Origin: Tranzscheliella williamsii
Lineage: Eukaryota; Basidiomycota; Ustilaginomycetes; Ustilaginales; Ustilaginaceae
NCBI GenBank assembly: GCA_023212725.1
Contig: JALBYF010000047.1
Location: forward strand, 1-64,000
Length of the DNA: 64,000 bases
Direction: 5' to 3'
The position numbers and the translations under genes are program-made. This document shows positions 54,197 through 64,000 of the stretch, one piece after another (positions within the stretch are counted from its first letter, which is position 1; every line of letters starts with the position of its first letter). The notes beneath the pieces are model-generated. The model was given only the letters and a program-made list of their open reading frames with translations, searched no databases and was not told the DNA's origin.

Positions 54197-55528
54197 ATGA
54201 AGGCTGCCACTGCTGCCGTCGCCGCCGTCATGGCCATCGCTAGTGCCTCTGCCCAGTCTGTCCCAGCTTTCCGTTACGGTACCGCCAGCGCCAACTACCC
54301 AGGCGTCAAGAGCACCAACAGGAACGGTCCCACCAACCCCTCAAGCCCCCAGCTCAACACCCCCATCCAGCAGGACTCCGACTCTCGCCTCGCTTCCCTC
54401 AACTCTATTGACGACTGGTGCACCTTCGGGCCCCAAGTCGCAAACACTATGATCGGCGATGTCGAAGGCGAGACAGTCGCATACTGCACCAAGCCCCGAA
54501 ACAACGCCCGTGTCATCGTAAGTGTCATCTTCCTGTCAGATTCCTTCCCTGTCACCACGCATTCACAGTGGCGAATGGATCGGATTGTTAACTTTCCTTC
54601 TCCTGCCTCTCTTTCTTGTTCGGCGTCTGTCGTTCCTTCTTCTACCGTATAGCCTGATGGTACTGTCACCGGTGCCCACTTCGTCAAGACTCCTCTTTAT
54701 GTCCAGTTGATGGCGGTTGGAGACTTTACCAAGATCGGTCTGGTGGCAGGCGACGAAGGTGGTGAGCTGGATCCTCACGGTGCCACCAACATGGGCAACC
54801 CCGTCGGCGGCAACGTCACCTCGAACGTCTCGGGCAAGGACGAATTCTACGAGGAGTGGATGAACTACATCTCTTCCAACCAGGTCTGCTTCCGAATTTG
54901 CATCGCTGGATCCGCACAGGCGCCTACCGCTCTCGAGTGCCAGCACCAGCTCGACGTCATGGGTTGCAACTTTGTCATGCCCGGTAATTACGCAGACGGA
55001 GTCTTTGAGACCTGCGATGGCGATGCTGCTTACCCCCCGGGTCTCTATCCTCAAGCCAACGGCGAGACCTCCACCTTCCAGCAGTTCTACACCGGCGAAT
55101 ATGTCGCTAACGGCGTCACCGTTTCCTACACCAACGGCGCTGCCGATCAGGTCACCCCCACCGCCGCCTACTCCCTCCCCTCCACGTCCAACTGCCAGAC
55201 TACGAGCACGATTTCCAACGGTATCGCCTCTCTGGCCTCCAGCGCCTCCAGTTCGCAAGCCGCCGTGCCAACTACGACCACCGCCCCTTCGTCTTCCGCT
55301 CAATCCTCTAGCCGCGCCAGCCAGTCGGCTTCTGGTTCCGCTTCCGGCTCTAGTTCCGGCTCTGCTTCCGGCTCTGCTTCCGGTTCTGCTTCCGGCTCTG
55401 CTTCCGGCTCGAGCTCGGGCCAAACCTCTTCCAGCGGAGCTTCCTCGGGTGCTTCTACGCTTGTCTCTTCTACTTTCGGCATTGTAGCCTCTGTCGCTGC
55501 TGTCGTCGCTGGTGCTTACCTTCTTTAA
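54197..55528 (+). CDS. macrophage-activating-glycoprotein-like secreted GPI protein
   Basis: Exons 54197-54517 and 54653-55528 (intron GTAAGT...CGTATAG, 135 bp) encode 398 residues. Residues 1-19 form a signal peptide (MKAATAAVAAVMAIASASA). The body has the basidiomycete MAG-like pattern: DDWCTFGP, GDVEGETVAYCTKP, then across the junction ARVI-PDGTVTGAHFVKTPLYVQ, DFTKIGLVAGDEGGELDPHG and GNPVGGNVTSN, plus conserved cysteines (VCFRICIAGSAQAPTALECQH). A Ser/Gly/Ala repeat region (about residues 330-370) leads to a hydrophobic tail (FGIVASVAAVVAGAYLL), a GPI-anchor signal with a probable omega site in the preceding Ser/Gly/Ala stretch. The product should be a wall- or membrane-anchored, O-glycosylated surface protein. 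Molecular function is not established. Confidence 0.82.
55338..55412 (+). repeat. 12-bp coding minisatellite (Ser-Gly-Ser-Ala)
   Basis: Repeats of TCCGGCTCTGCT with small changes encode a SGSA-type tract in the MAG-like protein, between its globular part and GPI signal. The unit is a multiple of three, so copy changes would keep the frame. Confidence 0.9.
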
Positions 55529-56018
55529 GCATTTTCGCTCTTCGTCCTTCTTCGCCACCTTCGTCTGGCCGGACCGTTCGGACGCAGCATATCTCTTCTT
55601 GTTGGCAGTCTATGCGAGCCCTTGCTGAGCTTTATCCTCGGTTTTTCCATCTACGGGACAATTTTTGCGTTTTCTCTTTTGCCATTCTTCTCCGATGGGA
55701 ATGCTCTCTTGATCTCCTTATCGAGCCAGCTGACACTGTCTAGGATTCCATATTCACGCAAACACCTGCACTGTTCCTCTTCGCGATACTTTTTTGTCAC
55801 AGGTTGTTCCTTCCCCGCTGCATCTGCATAATTACCCCACACTCAATGCACACTCATTTGCTTCGTCTTCCGCTCAGCAGTGTGTTTGCATCGCAGCCAC
55901 AGCGATCTTGGACCCGATAGTGCGGAGAGACTAGATGTGTGATAGACAGTGAAGTGCATCTCGGGTATCTGGCTGTAGGTAGCCGGGTGGGTACAAGTGT
56001 TGAAGCCACACGGAACGG
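55529..56018. other. convergent 3' region
   Basis: 490 bases between the stops of the MAG-like gene and the Vfa1 gene. T-rich sequence at 55640-55700 may include 3'-end signals. No gene seen. Confidence 0.5.
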
Positions 56019-56773
56019 CTAGGAGAGCGCGTTGCGAGGGGCTGGCGGCATGTTGAGCTGGCGTTCTTTCTTTCTGACCATCTTGGCGTTCCATTCGCGC
56101 ACTCTGGCCGCGTAGAATTCCCTGTGCAAGGCGTATTTGGCGTGGAGTGGATGCTGGTGGGGTGGTGGCGAGGCGGGGGAGGCCGTCTCGGCTAGCTTGC
56201 TAGCTGCTGGCGATTCGTGGCCGCCCACCGCTGAGGACGCTAGGCCGCTGACCGTTGAGGTGAGGGTGGAGAACAACGAGCTGGCTATCGACGCCGACGG
56301 CTTGGCGTCCTTGTCTTTCTCCTTGTCCTGCCTCTCCTTGTCCTTTTCTTTCTTCTGTTTCTGTGTCTGTTTGGCTTCCCACTCGGCTTTTAGCTTGTCG
56401 ATCTCGGCCTGGCTCACTTTGTCCGGCAGCCGTTGGGACGCCGGGGAAGCGGGCGAGGAGGCGGGCGATGGCGATAACGAAGCTGCGGCGGCGGCTGGGT
56501 CGGCGAGCTTGGTGGCAAAGTGCTTGTCCGCGAGGTGGCCAGGACAGACGTAGAAGAAGTCGGCCGCCGGGATGGACTGCGAGACGAGGACGTGCGGCGA
56601 CTGCTTGTAGCACACAAAGCATGCCTTTGGCGTCGCTGCCTGCCGGTGTACGTACACGTTAATGGGCTGCCCCGCGCGCACAGTGGTTCGTGGACATGGC
56701 CGCGTCAGCGCACGCCCCCGTCCGCACCCGCTTCGAGCCGCAGACTCACCTTGCCTTCTCCCGCCATCGCCAT
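56019..56773 (-). CDS. VFA1: Vps4-associated protein Vfa1
   Basis: A tiny exon 56773-56750 (eight codons) joins 56666-56019 across an 83-bp intron (GTGAGT...GGGCAG), giving 223 residues. The N-terminus after splicing runs GKPINVYVHRQAATPKACFVCYK, then FFYVCPGHL, which matches the Vfa1 zinc module (C-x2-C ... C-x2-H). A Lys/Glu-rich coiled coil (DKLKAEWEAKQTQKQKKEKD) and a conserved C-terminal helix (LHREFYAARVREWNAKMVRKKERQ) follow. In yeast Vfa1 binds the AAA ATPase Vps4 and regulates ESCRT-III disassembly at endosomes. The unspliced frame gives a longer N-terminus (start 56858) without family resemblance, so the spliced start is preferred. The gene diverges from RAT1. Confidence 0.82.
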
Positions 56774-57309
56774 CGTCAACCGCTGTGGGTGGTAGCAGCA
56801 AACGGCGTTCGAGCTGACGAGCAGCGCTGTCGTGCGTCTCGCAGCCGGCCGCTCTCATACACCGATGCGCCGACCCGCGCCCGATTTACCGCGCGATGCC
56901 GGCCCGATGACTCGCATCGATGCCGGTGGAGGGCGGCTTGCGACGGCAAGTCACGTGCCGTGCTGCGAAATTTCAGACGGGCTCAGCAATCCCCACCTTT
57001 TCACCATCCAGCTTCTTCTCCATCCATACTGCCTCCTGCTTGCCGTCATCCTTTGCTTGGACTCTGCTTCTTATCCTCACTGATCTGACCACCACTCTCA
57101 AGCAGCATTCTGCGTCTGTTGAGTTAGTGTTGCACCACTGGGGCACCGTAGCCCTTTCCATATCTGTGCACCCTCGCGGTTACACCATCAGATTCTTTTC
57201 GCACACTCTCGTTGAAATACCTAGCGCTTTCCGGTCCGCCTCCGCTCGCCATTCACGTTTAACGGACTTACTAAGAAGCAAGTTTCAACGAGCGTATATA
57301 TAGCCTGTC
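56774..57309. other. divergent promoter region of VFA1 and RAT1
   Basis: 536 bases, GC-rich at the VFA1 side and CT-rich near RAT1. A TATATATAG run at 57295-57303 ends seven bases before the RAT1 ATG, too close to be the promoter for that start codon. Confidence 0.5.
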
Positions 57310-60300
57310 ATGGGTGTTCCCGCCCTTTTCCGCTGGCTGTCCAAAAAGTACCCCCGTATCGTCTCTTCGGTCGAGGTGGAAGAGCCCCGAACAGTACCGG
57401 GCGAAGATGGCACCGAGCAGATTCTGCCGCTGGACACTTCAACGCCGAATCCAAACGGCGAAGAGTTTGACTGTCTCTATTTAGACATGAATGGCATCGT
57501 ACATCCATGTACACATCCAGAAGGAAAACCAGCGCCCGAGACCGAAGAGGAGATGATGGTGGAGGTCTTTGCTTACACCGAACACGTCGTCAGCATGATT
57601 CGCCCCAGGCGCCTCCTCATGATGGCCATCGACGGTGTGGCGCCGCGAGCCAAGATGAACCAGCAGCGCTCGCGGCGTTTCCGAGCGGCCAAAGAGGCCA
57701 AAGAGAAGCATGAAGAGACGCAAGCCGCCTTTGCAGAGTGGAAGGCCAAGGGCCTCCCCATCACTGAGGAAGCGTTGAAAAACAAAAAATCATGGGATTC
57801 CAACGCCATCACTCCAGGAACCCCCTTCATGGATCTGCTCGCCGCGTCCCTTCGCTATTGGACAGCCCACAAGATCAACACCGACCCTGGCTGGAAAGAT
57901 GTTCAGGTGATCATCTCCGACGCCAGCGTGCCCGGAGAAGGCGAGCACAAGATCATGGAGCACATCCGTCGACAGCGATCGCATCCAGAACACGATCCCA
58001 ACACCAAGCACGTCATCTACGGCCTCGACGCCGACCTGATCATGCTTGCCCTTGCCACTCACGAGCCTCACTTCAAGGTGCTGCGAGAAGATGTCTTTGC
58101 GCAGGACAACAAGCCCAAGACCTGCAACACGTGCGGCCAGCCCGGCCACTTTGCTGCCTCGTGCAAGGGCGAAGCCAAACAGAAGTCCGGGCCACATGAC
58201 GAGAAAGCGCCGACACCGCCCGAAAAGAAGCCCTTCATCTTTCTCGATGTCGCCATCCTTCGCGAGTACCTCGAGATCGAACTCAACGTTCCCAACCTTC
58301 CTTTTGCCTTTGATCTAGAGAGGGCACTCGATGACTGGGTCTTCCTGATCTTTTTCGTTGGCAACGACTTTCTGCCACATCTTCCTTCGCTCGAGATTCG
58401 CGAGGGCGCTATCGACACACTGCTTAAGCTCTGGAAGGGCTCCCTCGCTCAGATGGGCGGCTACCTCACCAATCACGGTAAGGTTGAGCTTGCTCGCGCC
58501 CAGTTCATCCTTGACGGTCTCGCCTCCCAGGAGGACGATATCTTCCGCAGAAGAAAGGAGGACGAGGACCGGCGTGAAGCCAGCAAAAAACGAAGGGACG
58601 ACATGCAGAAACGGAGGGACCAGGAGGACGAGCAGGGCAACTTTGGCAACGGTCCCATGGTGCAGGTCTCGCAGCCCAGGAAGCCGGCCAACGAGGTGGA
58701 GAAGCCTGCCTTCAACGGCGTCAGTCCGCAAGAGGCTCAAGACCTGGCGAACAGCAAGAACAAGTCGTACGATCCAAGGCGCAAGGCGGTCGTCCTTGGC
58801 GGCGATAACAACGAGGTGGTCCGAAACCGGAATGCGGCGCGCCAGGCCAATCTGGACGCTGCCGAGGTGCTCAAGGCCGAGCTCATGGGCGGAAACAGCA
58901 CCGCAGAGCCCCCCGTCAAGAAGCCCAAAACAGGGGATGAGCCCTCTGCCGACGCTCAATCCGAATCCCAGCCGATGGACGCGCCCCAAGATACGATGCA
59001 AGCCGAAACAGCGGCTGACGTCGCGCCTGCCGAGGCCGAGACAGCTCCGGCAGTACCGGAGCGATCTGATGGCAGCCACGGCGGCACCAAGCGCAAAGCT
59101 GAAGAGCTTGATGCTGACGCCGATGCGTCTGTAGAGGTCCCCACCGCCGCCGCTGCCACCACCAGCGCCGATCAGGAAACCAATGGAGCCGATGCCGATG
59201 CCGATGTCGATGCTGATGCCCATGTCGGTGCGGATGCCGATGTCGAAACTGATGCCGACGCTGACGCCGGGGCCGACGCCGAAGCGGAAGTGGACGCTGA
59301 GGAGGATGAGGGCGACGAGGATGAGGGTAACGAGGACGTGGATCCGGTCACCACGATCAAGAAGCGCACAGTCAATGCGGACGGCACCGTCGACTACGAA
59401 GACACGGTCAAGATGTGGGAGCCGGGTTACCGTGAGCGGTACTATAAGGACAAGTTCAACGTCGATCTGTCCGACACCGACTTTCGACGACAGGTGGTCA
59501 AGTCGTATGTAGAAGGTCTTTGCTGGGTGCTTGCCTACTACTACCAGGGCGTTCCCTCGTGGCATTGGTACTACCCTTACCACTTTTCGCCCTTCGCCGC
59601 CGACTTTCAAGACTTGGCGAGCCTGGACATCAATTTTGAGCTCGGATCGCCATTCAGGCCGTACGAGCAGCTGATGGGTGTCCTGCCCGCCGATTCTCGC
59701 GCCTCGATTCCCGAGGCGTTCCATCCGCTCATGACCGAGGAGGACTCGGAGATCATCGACTTCTATCCGAGCGAGTTTGAGATCGACATGAACGGCAAGA
59801 AGATGGCCTGGCAGGGTGTCGCCTTGCTGCCGTTCATCGACGAGAAGCGGCTGCTGACCGCACTCAAGGAACACTATCCGAAACTGAGCGAGGACGAGGT
59901 GCGAAGGAACGGGTTCGGCAACAATACGCTGTTTGTCGGCCACGAGTCGCGGCTCTACGAGTTCTTCTGCGAGATGTACGCCAAGGGGACGGCGGCCGAG
60001 CGACCCGTCGCTATGGATCCGGCACTCAGCGGCGGCATCACGGGCACGGTCAAACCCGACCCGGTCTGCGTGCCCGGCTCGACGTTCAACTCGCCGCTGA
60101 CGAGTCAGAAGCTGCACGACATTTTCAACGACCGGTCGATATCGGTGCTGTATGACTTTCCAGAGCAGACGACGCCGCATCGCTCGGTGCTGCTTAAAGG
60201 CCTCAAGCCGCCGCCCCGCAAGCTGACCGCTGCCGACATTGACTTTGTCAAGCGCGGCGGAGGCGACCAACGAGGAAGGGGCCGTGGCCGTGGAGGCCAC

Positions 60301-61032
60301 TTTGGCGGGCCCGGCCGCGATCAGCACCGAGGCGGAGCCGCTGGCGGAGGTCAGCACCACAACCAGGGCGGACAGGGTCAGGGCGGCCGCGGCGGCCACA
60401 CCGGCCGTGGCTATGTTGGCGCTGGCGGGGTGCCCACCGGCCCAGCTGGCGGCTATGGCGGGTATGGCCAACAAGGCTACGCTAACGGAGGCGGTGGCTA
60501 TGGCGGGTACAATGGTGGAGGCGGGTACGGGCACGGGCCCCCGGCGGCGCCGGCGGCGGCGCACGGCTACGGGGGCTCGCACGATCCGTATGCGGGCTAC
60601 GGCGGGTACGGCGCGGGTGGCTACGGCGGATATGGCGGGGGCGGGGGATATGGCAGCCGGCCCCCGGCGGGCGCGCCGACGGGTCCGCGGCGCGATGAGC
60701 GCTATGCGGCGTACACCGCGCCCGGCGGCTGGGGCGGTCAGGGTCCGGCTGGCCAGGGTGGCTACGCCGGGCTGCCCAGCCTGGGCGGTGCGCCGCCCGC
60801 CGCGCCTGCCGCTGGCTACGGCGGTTACGGCGCCGGCTACGACGGCTACGGCGGCTACGGAGGCTACGGCGCCGGCCACGCGCCCTACGGCGGTGCGGGC
60901 TACGCGGGCGCGCCCCCCTACGGCGGCTACGCACCGCCCCCCTCCCGCCCCGCCCGCGGCGGCGCCCCGCGCGGCGCCCGCCCGCACGGAAACTACGCCG
61001 GCCAGGGCGGCACCTACGGCTCGTTCTACTGA
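57310..61032 (+). CDS. RAT1: 5'-3' exoribonuclease Rat1/Xrn2
   Basis: 1240 residues, single exon. The N-terminus [17 protein letters not shown] is the conserved XRN start, so the ATG is firm. Nuclease acidic motifs are visible ([60 protein letters not shown]). A CCHC zinc knuckle at C272, C275, H280, C285 (CX2CX4HX4C) is typical of nuclear Rat1 rather than Xrn1. The second conserved block ([11 protein letters not shown]..., [21 protein letters not shown]) follows a long insert with a lineage-like Asp-Ala-Val repeat (about residues 627-677). The C-terminal 230 residues are Gly/Tyr-rich (GYGG) with some RGRGRG. Rat1 degrades 5'-monophosphate RNA in the nucleus, processing rRNA and driving torpedo termination of Pol II. 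Confidence 0.95.
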   Translation: MGVPALFRWLSKKYPRIVSSVEVEEPRTVPGEDGTEQILPLDTSTPNPNGEEFDCLYLDMNGIVHPCTHPEGKPAPETEEEMMVEVFAYTEHVVSMIRPRRLLMMAIDGVAPRAKMNQQRSRRFRAAKEAKEKHEETQAAFAEWKAKGLPITEEALKNKKSWDSNAITPGTPFMDLLAASLRYWTAHKINTDPGWKDVQVIISDASVPGEGEHKIMEHIRRQRSHPEHDPNTKHVIYGLDADLIMLALATHEPHFKVLREDVFAQDNKPKTCNTCGQPGHFAASCKGEAKQKSGPHDEKAPTPPEKKPFIFLDVAILREYLEIELNVPNLPFAFDLERALDDWVFLIFFVGNDFLPHLPSLEIREGAIDTLLKLWKGSLAQMGGYLTNHGKVELARAQFILDGLASQEDDIFRRRKEDEDRREASKKRRDDMQKRRDQEDEQGNFGNGPMVQVSQPRKPANEVEKPAFNGVSPQEAQDLANSKNKSYDPRRKAVVLGGDNNEVVRNRNAARQANLDAAEVLKAELMGGNSTAEPPVKKPKTGDEPSADAQSESQPMDAPQDTMQAETAADVAPAEAETAPAVPERSDGSHGGTKRKAEELDADADASVEVPTAAAATTSADQETNGADADADVDADAHVGADADVETDADADAGADAEAEVDAEEDEGDEDEGNEDVDPVTTIKKRTVNADGTVDYEDTVKMWEPGYRERYYKDKFNVDLSDTDFRRQVVKSYVEGLCWVLAYYYQGVPSWHWYYPYHFSPFAADFQDLASLDINFELGSPFRPYEQLMGVLPADSRASIPEAFHPLMTEEDSEIIDFYPSEFEIDMNGKKMAWQGVALLPFIDEKRLLTALKEHYPKLSEDEVRRNGFGNNTLFVGHESRLYEFFCEMYAKGTAAERPVAMDPALSGGITGTVKPDPVCVPGSTFNSPLTSQKLHDIFNDRSISVLYDFPEQTTPHRSVLLKGLKPPPRKLTAADIDFVKRGGGDQRGRGRGRGGHFGGPGRDQHRGGAAGGGQHHNQGGQGQGGRGGHTGRGYVGAGGVPTGPAGGYGGYGQQGYANGGGGYGGYNGGGGYGHGPPAAPAAAHGYGGSHDPYAGYGGYGAGGYGGYGGGGGYGSRPPAGAPTGPRRDERYAAYTAPGGWGGQGPAGQGGYAGLPSLGGAPPAAPAAGYGGYGAGYDGYGGYGGYGAGHAPYGGAGYAGAPPYGGYAPPPSRPARGGAPRGARPHGNYAGQGGTYGSFY
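59185..59340 (+). repeat. coding repeat of GAT-GCC-type codon pairs (Asp-Ala/Val)
   Basis: Alternating Asp with Ala, Val or His codons (GATGCC, GATGTC) inside RAT1 encode a highly acidic low-complexity spacer between the two conserved nuclease blocks, then a Glu/Asp run. Replication-slippage origin is likely. Confidence 0.85.
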
Positions 61033-61744
61033 TCCGCCACCCCCCCCCCCCCCCCGCTCTGTATTTGTACCCTCTTATACTTATCTCTACACCGTTGCTG
61101 CCGCTTGTCTTGGCTGTGTTTCCCGTCTCCAGGCGCTCCGCTCTCCCTCCCTGTCTATCCGACCCTGGTGCTGTCGCCGGCGTACCCACGTTTGGATCGC
61201 TACGGCGCACGCACAGAAAACATGCACACATCCACTCGTGGTGAGAGAAACGACACATACACGTGTGAGGCGAACGGGGGCGCGTCGAATGGCTCATGCA
61301 CATCTAGTCTATGAACGCACATGCTGGTCTGGGTGGATCGCGCGCATGCTACCGCCGCGGGGAACGATCGCAATGTGGGTGCTGTCCGAGCGACGAAGCT
61401 GCACGCCTGGGCAGCGTCGACCTGCGCGTCGCTAGGGTGCAGCCGGAGCGGGGAGAAGAGAGGGCCAAGCGCGTCGCGTTTCGTTGTAGCAGACGCGGGG
61501 CGACGGAGCGTTGATGGCGGTGGGAGCCAGCATGGCTGGCGCCGGGTCAGCGCGGGGCGGCGTACGGGAGCGGCCGGCGGCAGGACGCTGACGGCTGCTA
61601 CCGACCGATGCCTCCATCTCACAGCCTGGCGCGGAGTGCCTCTGTCACTGCTCCGTGAGTACCGTCCCTTCTGGCCTGGTCCGCCTCAGGCAGCGCATGT
61701 GAGCCGCGTCCGGGCCTGTCCGGTGGAGAGGTGGGCGCAAGGAG
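61033..61744. other. convergent 3' region with homopolymer C tract
   Basis: Between the RAT1 and mannose-6-phosphate isomerase stops. An uninterrupted run of 16 C lies at 61040-61055, eight bases after the RAT1 stop codon. Short open frames in the rest have no recognisable product. Confidence 0.6.
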
Positions 61745-63076
61745 CTACGCCTGGACCAAGGCGCGAGCGAGCGTGAGCGGCGCGCCGGTGCTGCGGAGCG
61801 TGATGGGCGTGCCAGCGCCGACAAAGGCGACCTGGCCTTCGTCGAGGCGGAGCGTCGCAGTATCAAACTCGATGAGCGCGTCGCCCTGGACGGCCAGCAG
61901 AATCGACGGCCCGCGGACGGCGGTGTGCGTCTGCGCCTCGGCGACGCCCACGCGGCAGAGCGCCACGCTGAATTCCTCGATCGGAGGGTCGTACAGCAGC
62001 GCCTCGCCGTCGCCACCCGCCTGGGGCCAGGTTTCGGCATGTAGCCTCCCGCGCCCCCGGCCGGATCGATAGGTGCACATGGAAATCAGCGTCTCGACAT
62101 CGCGCAGCTTGGGCGTCAAGCCGGCGCGTACCACGTTGTCGGACGCGGCCATGCATTCCAGGATCTCGCCTTCGAGATAGGCGTGCGGCTCGTTGGCCTG
62201 CAAGAAGAGCGCCTCGCCGGTTGCCAGCGTGTTGATGTTGAGCAGAAAGGTACAAAAGATACCGACGTCGTTGGGAAACTCGGACGAGAGCTTCAGCAGC
62301 AGCTTATGCTCCACCTGGGGCACGCCGACAGCGGATGCGTCCTGAAAGCGTTGCGTGATCTCTGCTGCCTTGGCCTGGTAGAGCGCTTTGTCGGAGTGCA
62401 TCAGGTTGGAAAAGATGATGCGCAGCATGGGCTTAGCCTGCTCCTCGCTGGCGCTCTCGGCAAGCGCCTGCGCCTGCTGGAACTGTTGCGATGTGAGGCC
62501 AACAAGTTGCGAGAATTCAGGCACGGTCTCCAAGAAGCCAACGACTTCGGCCAGCGTCCTGAATCCGCAGAAGCCACGGAACGGTGTCAGGGCGATGGCC
62601 ATCTCGGGCTTGTGGTTCGCATCCTTGTACACGTCCGGGCGGTCGGCGTGGAGCTGCTTTGCCAAGGTCTTGTCCGGGTGCGCTTGAATGCTCAGCGCTT
62701 TTCCCACGGACAGCACCTTGAAGAGGAATGGCAGCTGTCCCGGCTCTTCCTGTGGGAACTTTTGAAGAATCGGCTCCCCTATCAACTGCGGGTTCTGCTC
62801 GAGATAGGATGCCAGACTTGGGTACGGGGCCTCGGCATGGGACGGCGGAACGATTTTGCTGGGACAGCTGGGGTGCGTGCCCATCCACAGCTCGGCGTAG
62901 GGGGTGGAGGCGTCTGGCTTGAAACGAAGCTCTGGCGTGGCAGCAGCATAGCGGGCTACGCTGCATTGTTGCCCCTTGATTCCCCAGTCGTAGGACTGGA
63001 CGCCGGGCACAAGGCGAAACACAGCGCCATACGGGGCCGAAGCAGAGGACGAGGGCACGGCGGAAGGAGAAGTCAT
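61745..63076 (-). CDS. mannose-6-phosphate isomerase
   Basis: 443 residues from the ATG at 63076. It interconverts fructose-6-phosphate and mannose-6-phosphate in the cytosol, feeding GDP-mannose for glycosylation, GPI anchors and wall mannan. Type I PMI motifs: VPGVQSYDWG at the start, YAELWMGTHPSCPS, SVGKALSIQAHPDK and DANHKPEMAIAL (Zn-binding Gln/His/Glu), GFCGFR, and QANEPHAYLEGEILECMAASDNVVRAGLTPK (last Zn His and active-site region). An in-frame ATG at 63160 would add 28 residues (MTSQRLSCLFHH...) and cannot be excluded; the open frame beyond begins at a GTG. The shorter start fits the normal family length. Confidence 0.92.
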   Translation of the reverse strand: MTSPSAVPSSSASAPYGAVFRLVPGVQSYDWGIKGQQCSVARYAAATPELRFKPDASTPYAELWMGTHPSCPSKIVPPSHAEAPYPSLASYLEQNPQLIGEPILQKFPQEEPGQLPFLFKVLSVGKALSIQAHPDKTLAKQLHADRPDVYKDANHKPEMAIALTPFRGFCGFRTLAEVVGFLETVPEFSQLVGLTSQQFQQAQALAESASEEQAKPMLRIIFSNLMHSDKALYQAKAAEITQRFQDASAVGVPQVEHKLLLKLSSEFPNDVGIFCTFLLNINTLATGEALFLQANEPHAYLEGEILECMAASDNVVRAGLTPKLRDVETLISMCTYRSGRGRGRLHAETWPQAGGDGEALLYDPPIEEFSVALCRVGVAEAQTHTAVRGPSILLAVQGDALIEFDTATLRLDEGQVAFVGAGTPITLRSTGAPLTLARALVQA

Positions 63077-64000
63077 GCTGCCAGCGTCGTTCTGAGAAAC
63101 AGATCTGCTGGAGGAGGGAGCAAGATGGTGGAAGAGACAGGAAAGCCTCTGGCTAGTCATCCGACCTTTGCTGCTGGTAGCCGTAGTTGCGGCACCTTGG
63201 ATAGCGTCCGCAACGGAAGCGTAAAGCGACGATGAGAAGCAAGGATAAGATGGCCGACGCACGTTCGGTGAGTAGCGCCGAATTGCCCGAGCTAGCCGCA
63301 CTTTCTATTTCCAGCTGAGGTCGGCCGGAATACCATAACTACGCTCATCTTGAATTTCGATCTGATCGATAGATTATCGATGAATTACCATCATCATTAT
63401 CGTAAGTGGTGCTCACCTTCGGCCCTTTTGGCGAGACATCGCCGAGCTAGTAGGCGGCATCATCATTGTAAATCCCATCACGAAGTTCGTAGGTGAATAC
63501 CGTACTACACTAGCTTGCTTCACCAGCTAGTAGTAGATCTCACTACGGTTCTCGCGCCCTTGGACTCGCGCCTTGTAACCATCTGTAAGCAGATCGATCC
63601 CAGCTCGTTCCAGCTCGTTCCAGCTCGAGTCCAGCTCGATTCCAGCGTGATTCTATTTGAACACTAGTGGGTGGGTGTTCCGGCCGATCCCTCACACTAG
63701 ACGATCCTACATGAAAGAAGGCAAACTGGTCAGGCATTCATTGCCTTGCGAATGTGGCAGAGGGTGAATGGATTTCTGAGTGGAAAAGTTTGATATCCAG
63801 CAACTGAACTGGCTGATTCCATCGCGTTTATAGGATCCCGTAAGTAACCGCCTGTCAAACCGCAAGCTTCCGTCCCGATCTCCGCCCGATGGAAACGCCT
63901 CACGGTGATGAAAGAGACAACGCTGGCGTCGTGCCCCTACTATTACTGCGCGAGGTCTTGGTTCTACAGTTGTGAGTACACAGGGCGAAGCAGCCCATCT
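63077..64000. other. intergenic to window end
   Basis: Promoter side of the isomerase gene and more AT-rich sequence to the edge. It contains a 10-11-bp repeat CCAGCTCG(TT/AG/AT)(C) at about 63598-63645 and short palindromic stretches (e.g. ATCGATAG...TATCGATG near 63365). No gene recognised. Confidence 0.45.
63600..63646. repeat. 10-11-bp tandem repeat, about 4.5 copies
   Basis: Units of the type CAGCTCGTTC, then CAGCTCGAGTC and CAGCTCGATTC, repeated head to tail. It is intergenic, about 500 bases upstream of the isomerase start. Confidence 0.85.

Noticed and set aside
56774..56858. Longer unspliced N-terminus of Vfa1
   Set aside because: Arg/Gly-rich sequence unlike the family; the GTGAGT/GCAG intron with an eight-codon exon restores the normal short N-terminus.
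57295..57303. TATATATA as the RAT1 promoter
   Set aside because: It ends seven bases before a start codon that is fixed by the conserved XRN N-terminus, leaving no room for a transcription start.
58315..60987. 890-codon open frame antisense to RAT1
   Set aside because: It is Arg/Ala/Val-rich without domains, mirrors the codon bias and Gly-rich C-terminus of RAT1, and lies wholly inside a well-supported gene.
1..64000. CRISPR array, bacterial operons or riboswitches
   Set aside because: Spliced genes, fungal families and no spaced direct repeats of CRISPR form; the window is eukaryotic.

Overview
This 64 kb window is nuclear DNA of a basidiomycete fungus, most likely a smut-type fungus (Ustilaginomycotina). 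The evidence is GC-rich genes with none to two short GT-AG introns (about 59-152 bp), pyrimidine-rich leaders, and several fungal or basidiomycete families: a macrophage-activating-glycoprotein-like GPI protein, a 7TM protein resembling the basidiomycete DUF6533 type, GtaA-type glutaminase, an ArAE_2_N/DUF2421 membrane protein, Vfa1 and a long Rat1. The species cannot be fixed by reading alone. Gene starts given here use ATG only; four long open frames (left ends 6982, 18399 and 47248; right end 63301) begin at TTG or GTG and were trimmed or re-spliced.

Layout. 1-3.3 kb: decayed Ty3-type LTR retrotransposon remnant (integrase, probable polypurine tract and 3' LTR). 3.3-5.6 kb: three-exon HNH nuclease-domain protein. 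7.0-11.3 kb: one uninterrupted frame joining a CaMK-like kinase to a hormone-sensitive-lipase-type hydrolase. 11.8-12.8 kb: TRAX. 13.1-16.0 kb: 7TM protein with a very long tail. 18.6-21.5 kb: SS18/SSXT-type chromatin protein. 21.7-23.5 kb: peroxisomal 4CL-like acyl-CoA synthetase ending in SKL. 24.7-28.5 kb: large membrane protein of the fungal Bre4 type. 28.6-31.2 kb: UNC-45/She4 myosin chaperone. 32.0-36.2 kb: RNA polymerase III largest subunit. 36.5-39.3 kb: secreted glutaminase. 41.6-43.0 kb: uroporphyrinogen decarboxylase. 43.7-44.6 kb: HMG-box protein. 47.1-50.3 kb: PNUTS-like PP1 regulator. 50.9-51.7 kb: DinB-fold protein. 54.2-55.5 kb: MAG-like GPI protein. 56.0-56.8 kb: Vfa1. 57.3-61.0 kb: Rat1/Xrn2. 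61.7-63.1 kb: mannose-6-phosphate isomerase.

The genes are mostly unlinked housekeeping functions, so no metabolic cluster, CRISPR array or defence island is visible. A loose theme is RNA and transcription: Pol III subunit, Rat1 and PNUTS (both linked to Pol II termination), SS18, TRAX and an HMG protein. The left end is the accessory part. Four gene-poor stretches of about 2.4-2.6 kb separate the blocks, and several contain short tandem repeats close to gene starts.

The most unusual observations are the kinase-hydrolase fusion frame, three GACGCGTC palindromes in the intron of the HMG gene just before an exon that begins with ATG, an octanucleotide tandem array touching the start codon of the acyl-CoA synthetase, and the HNH protein beside a retroelement.
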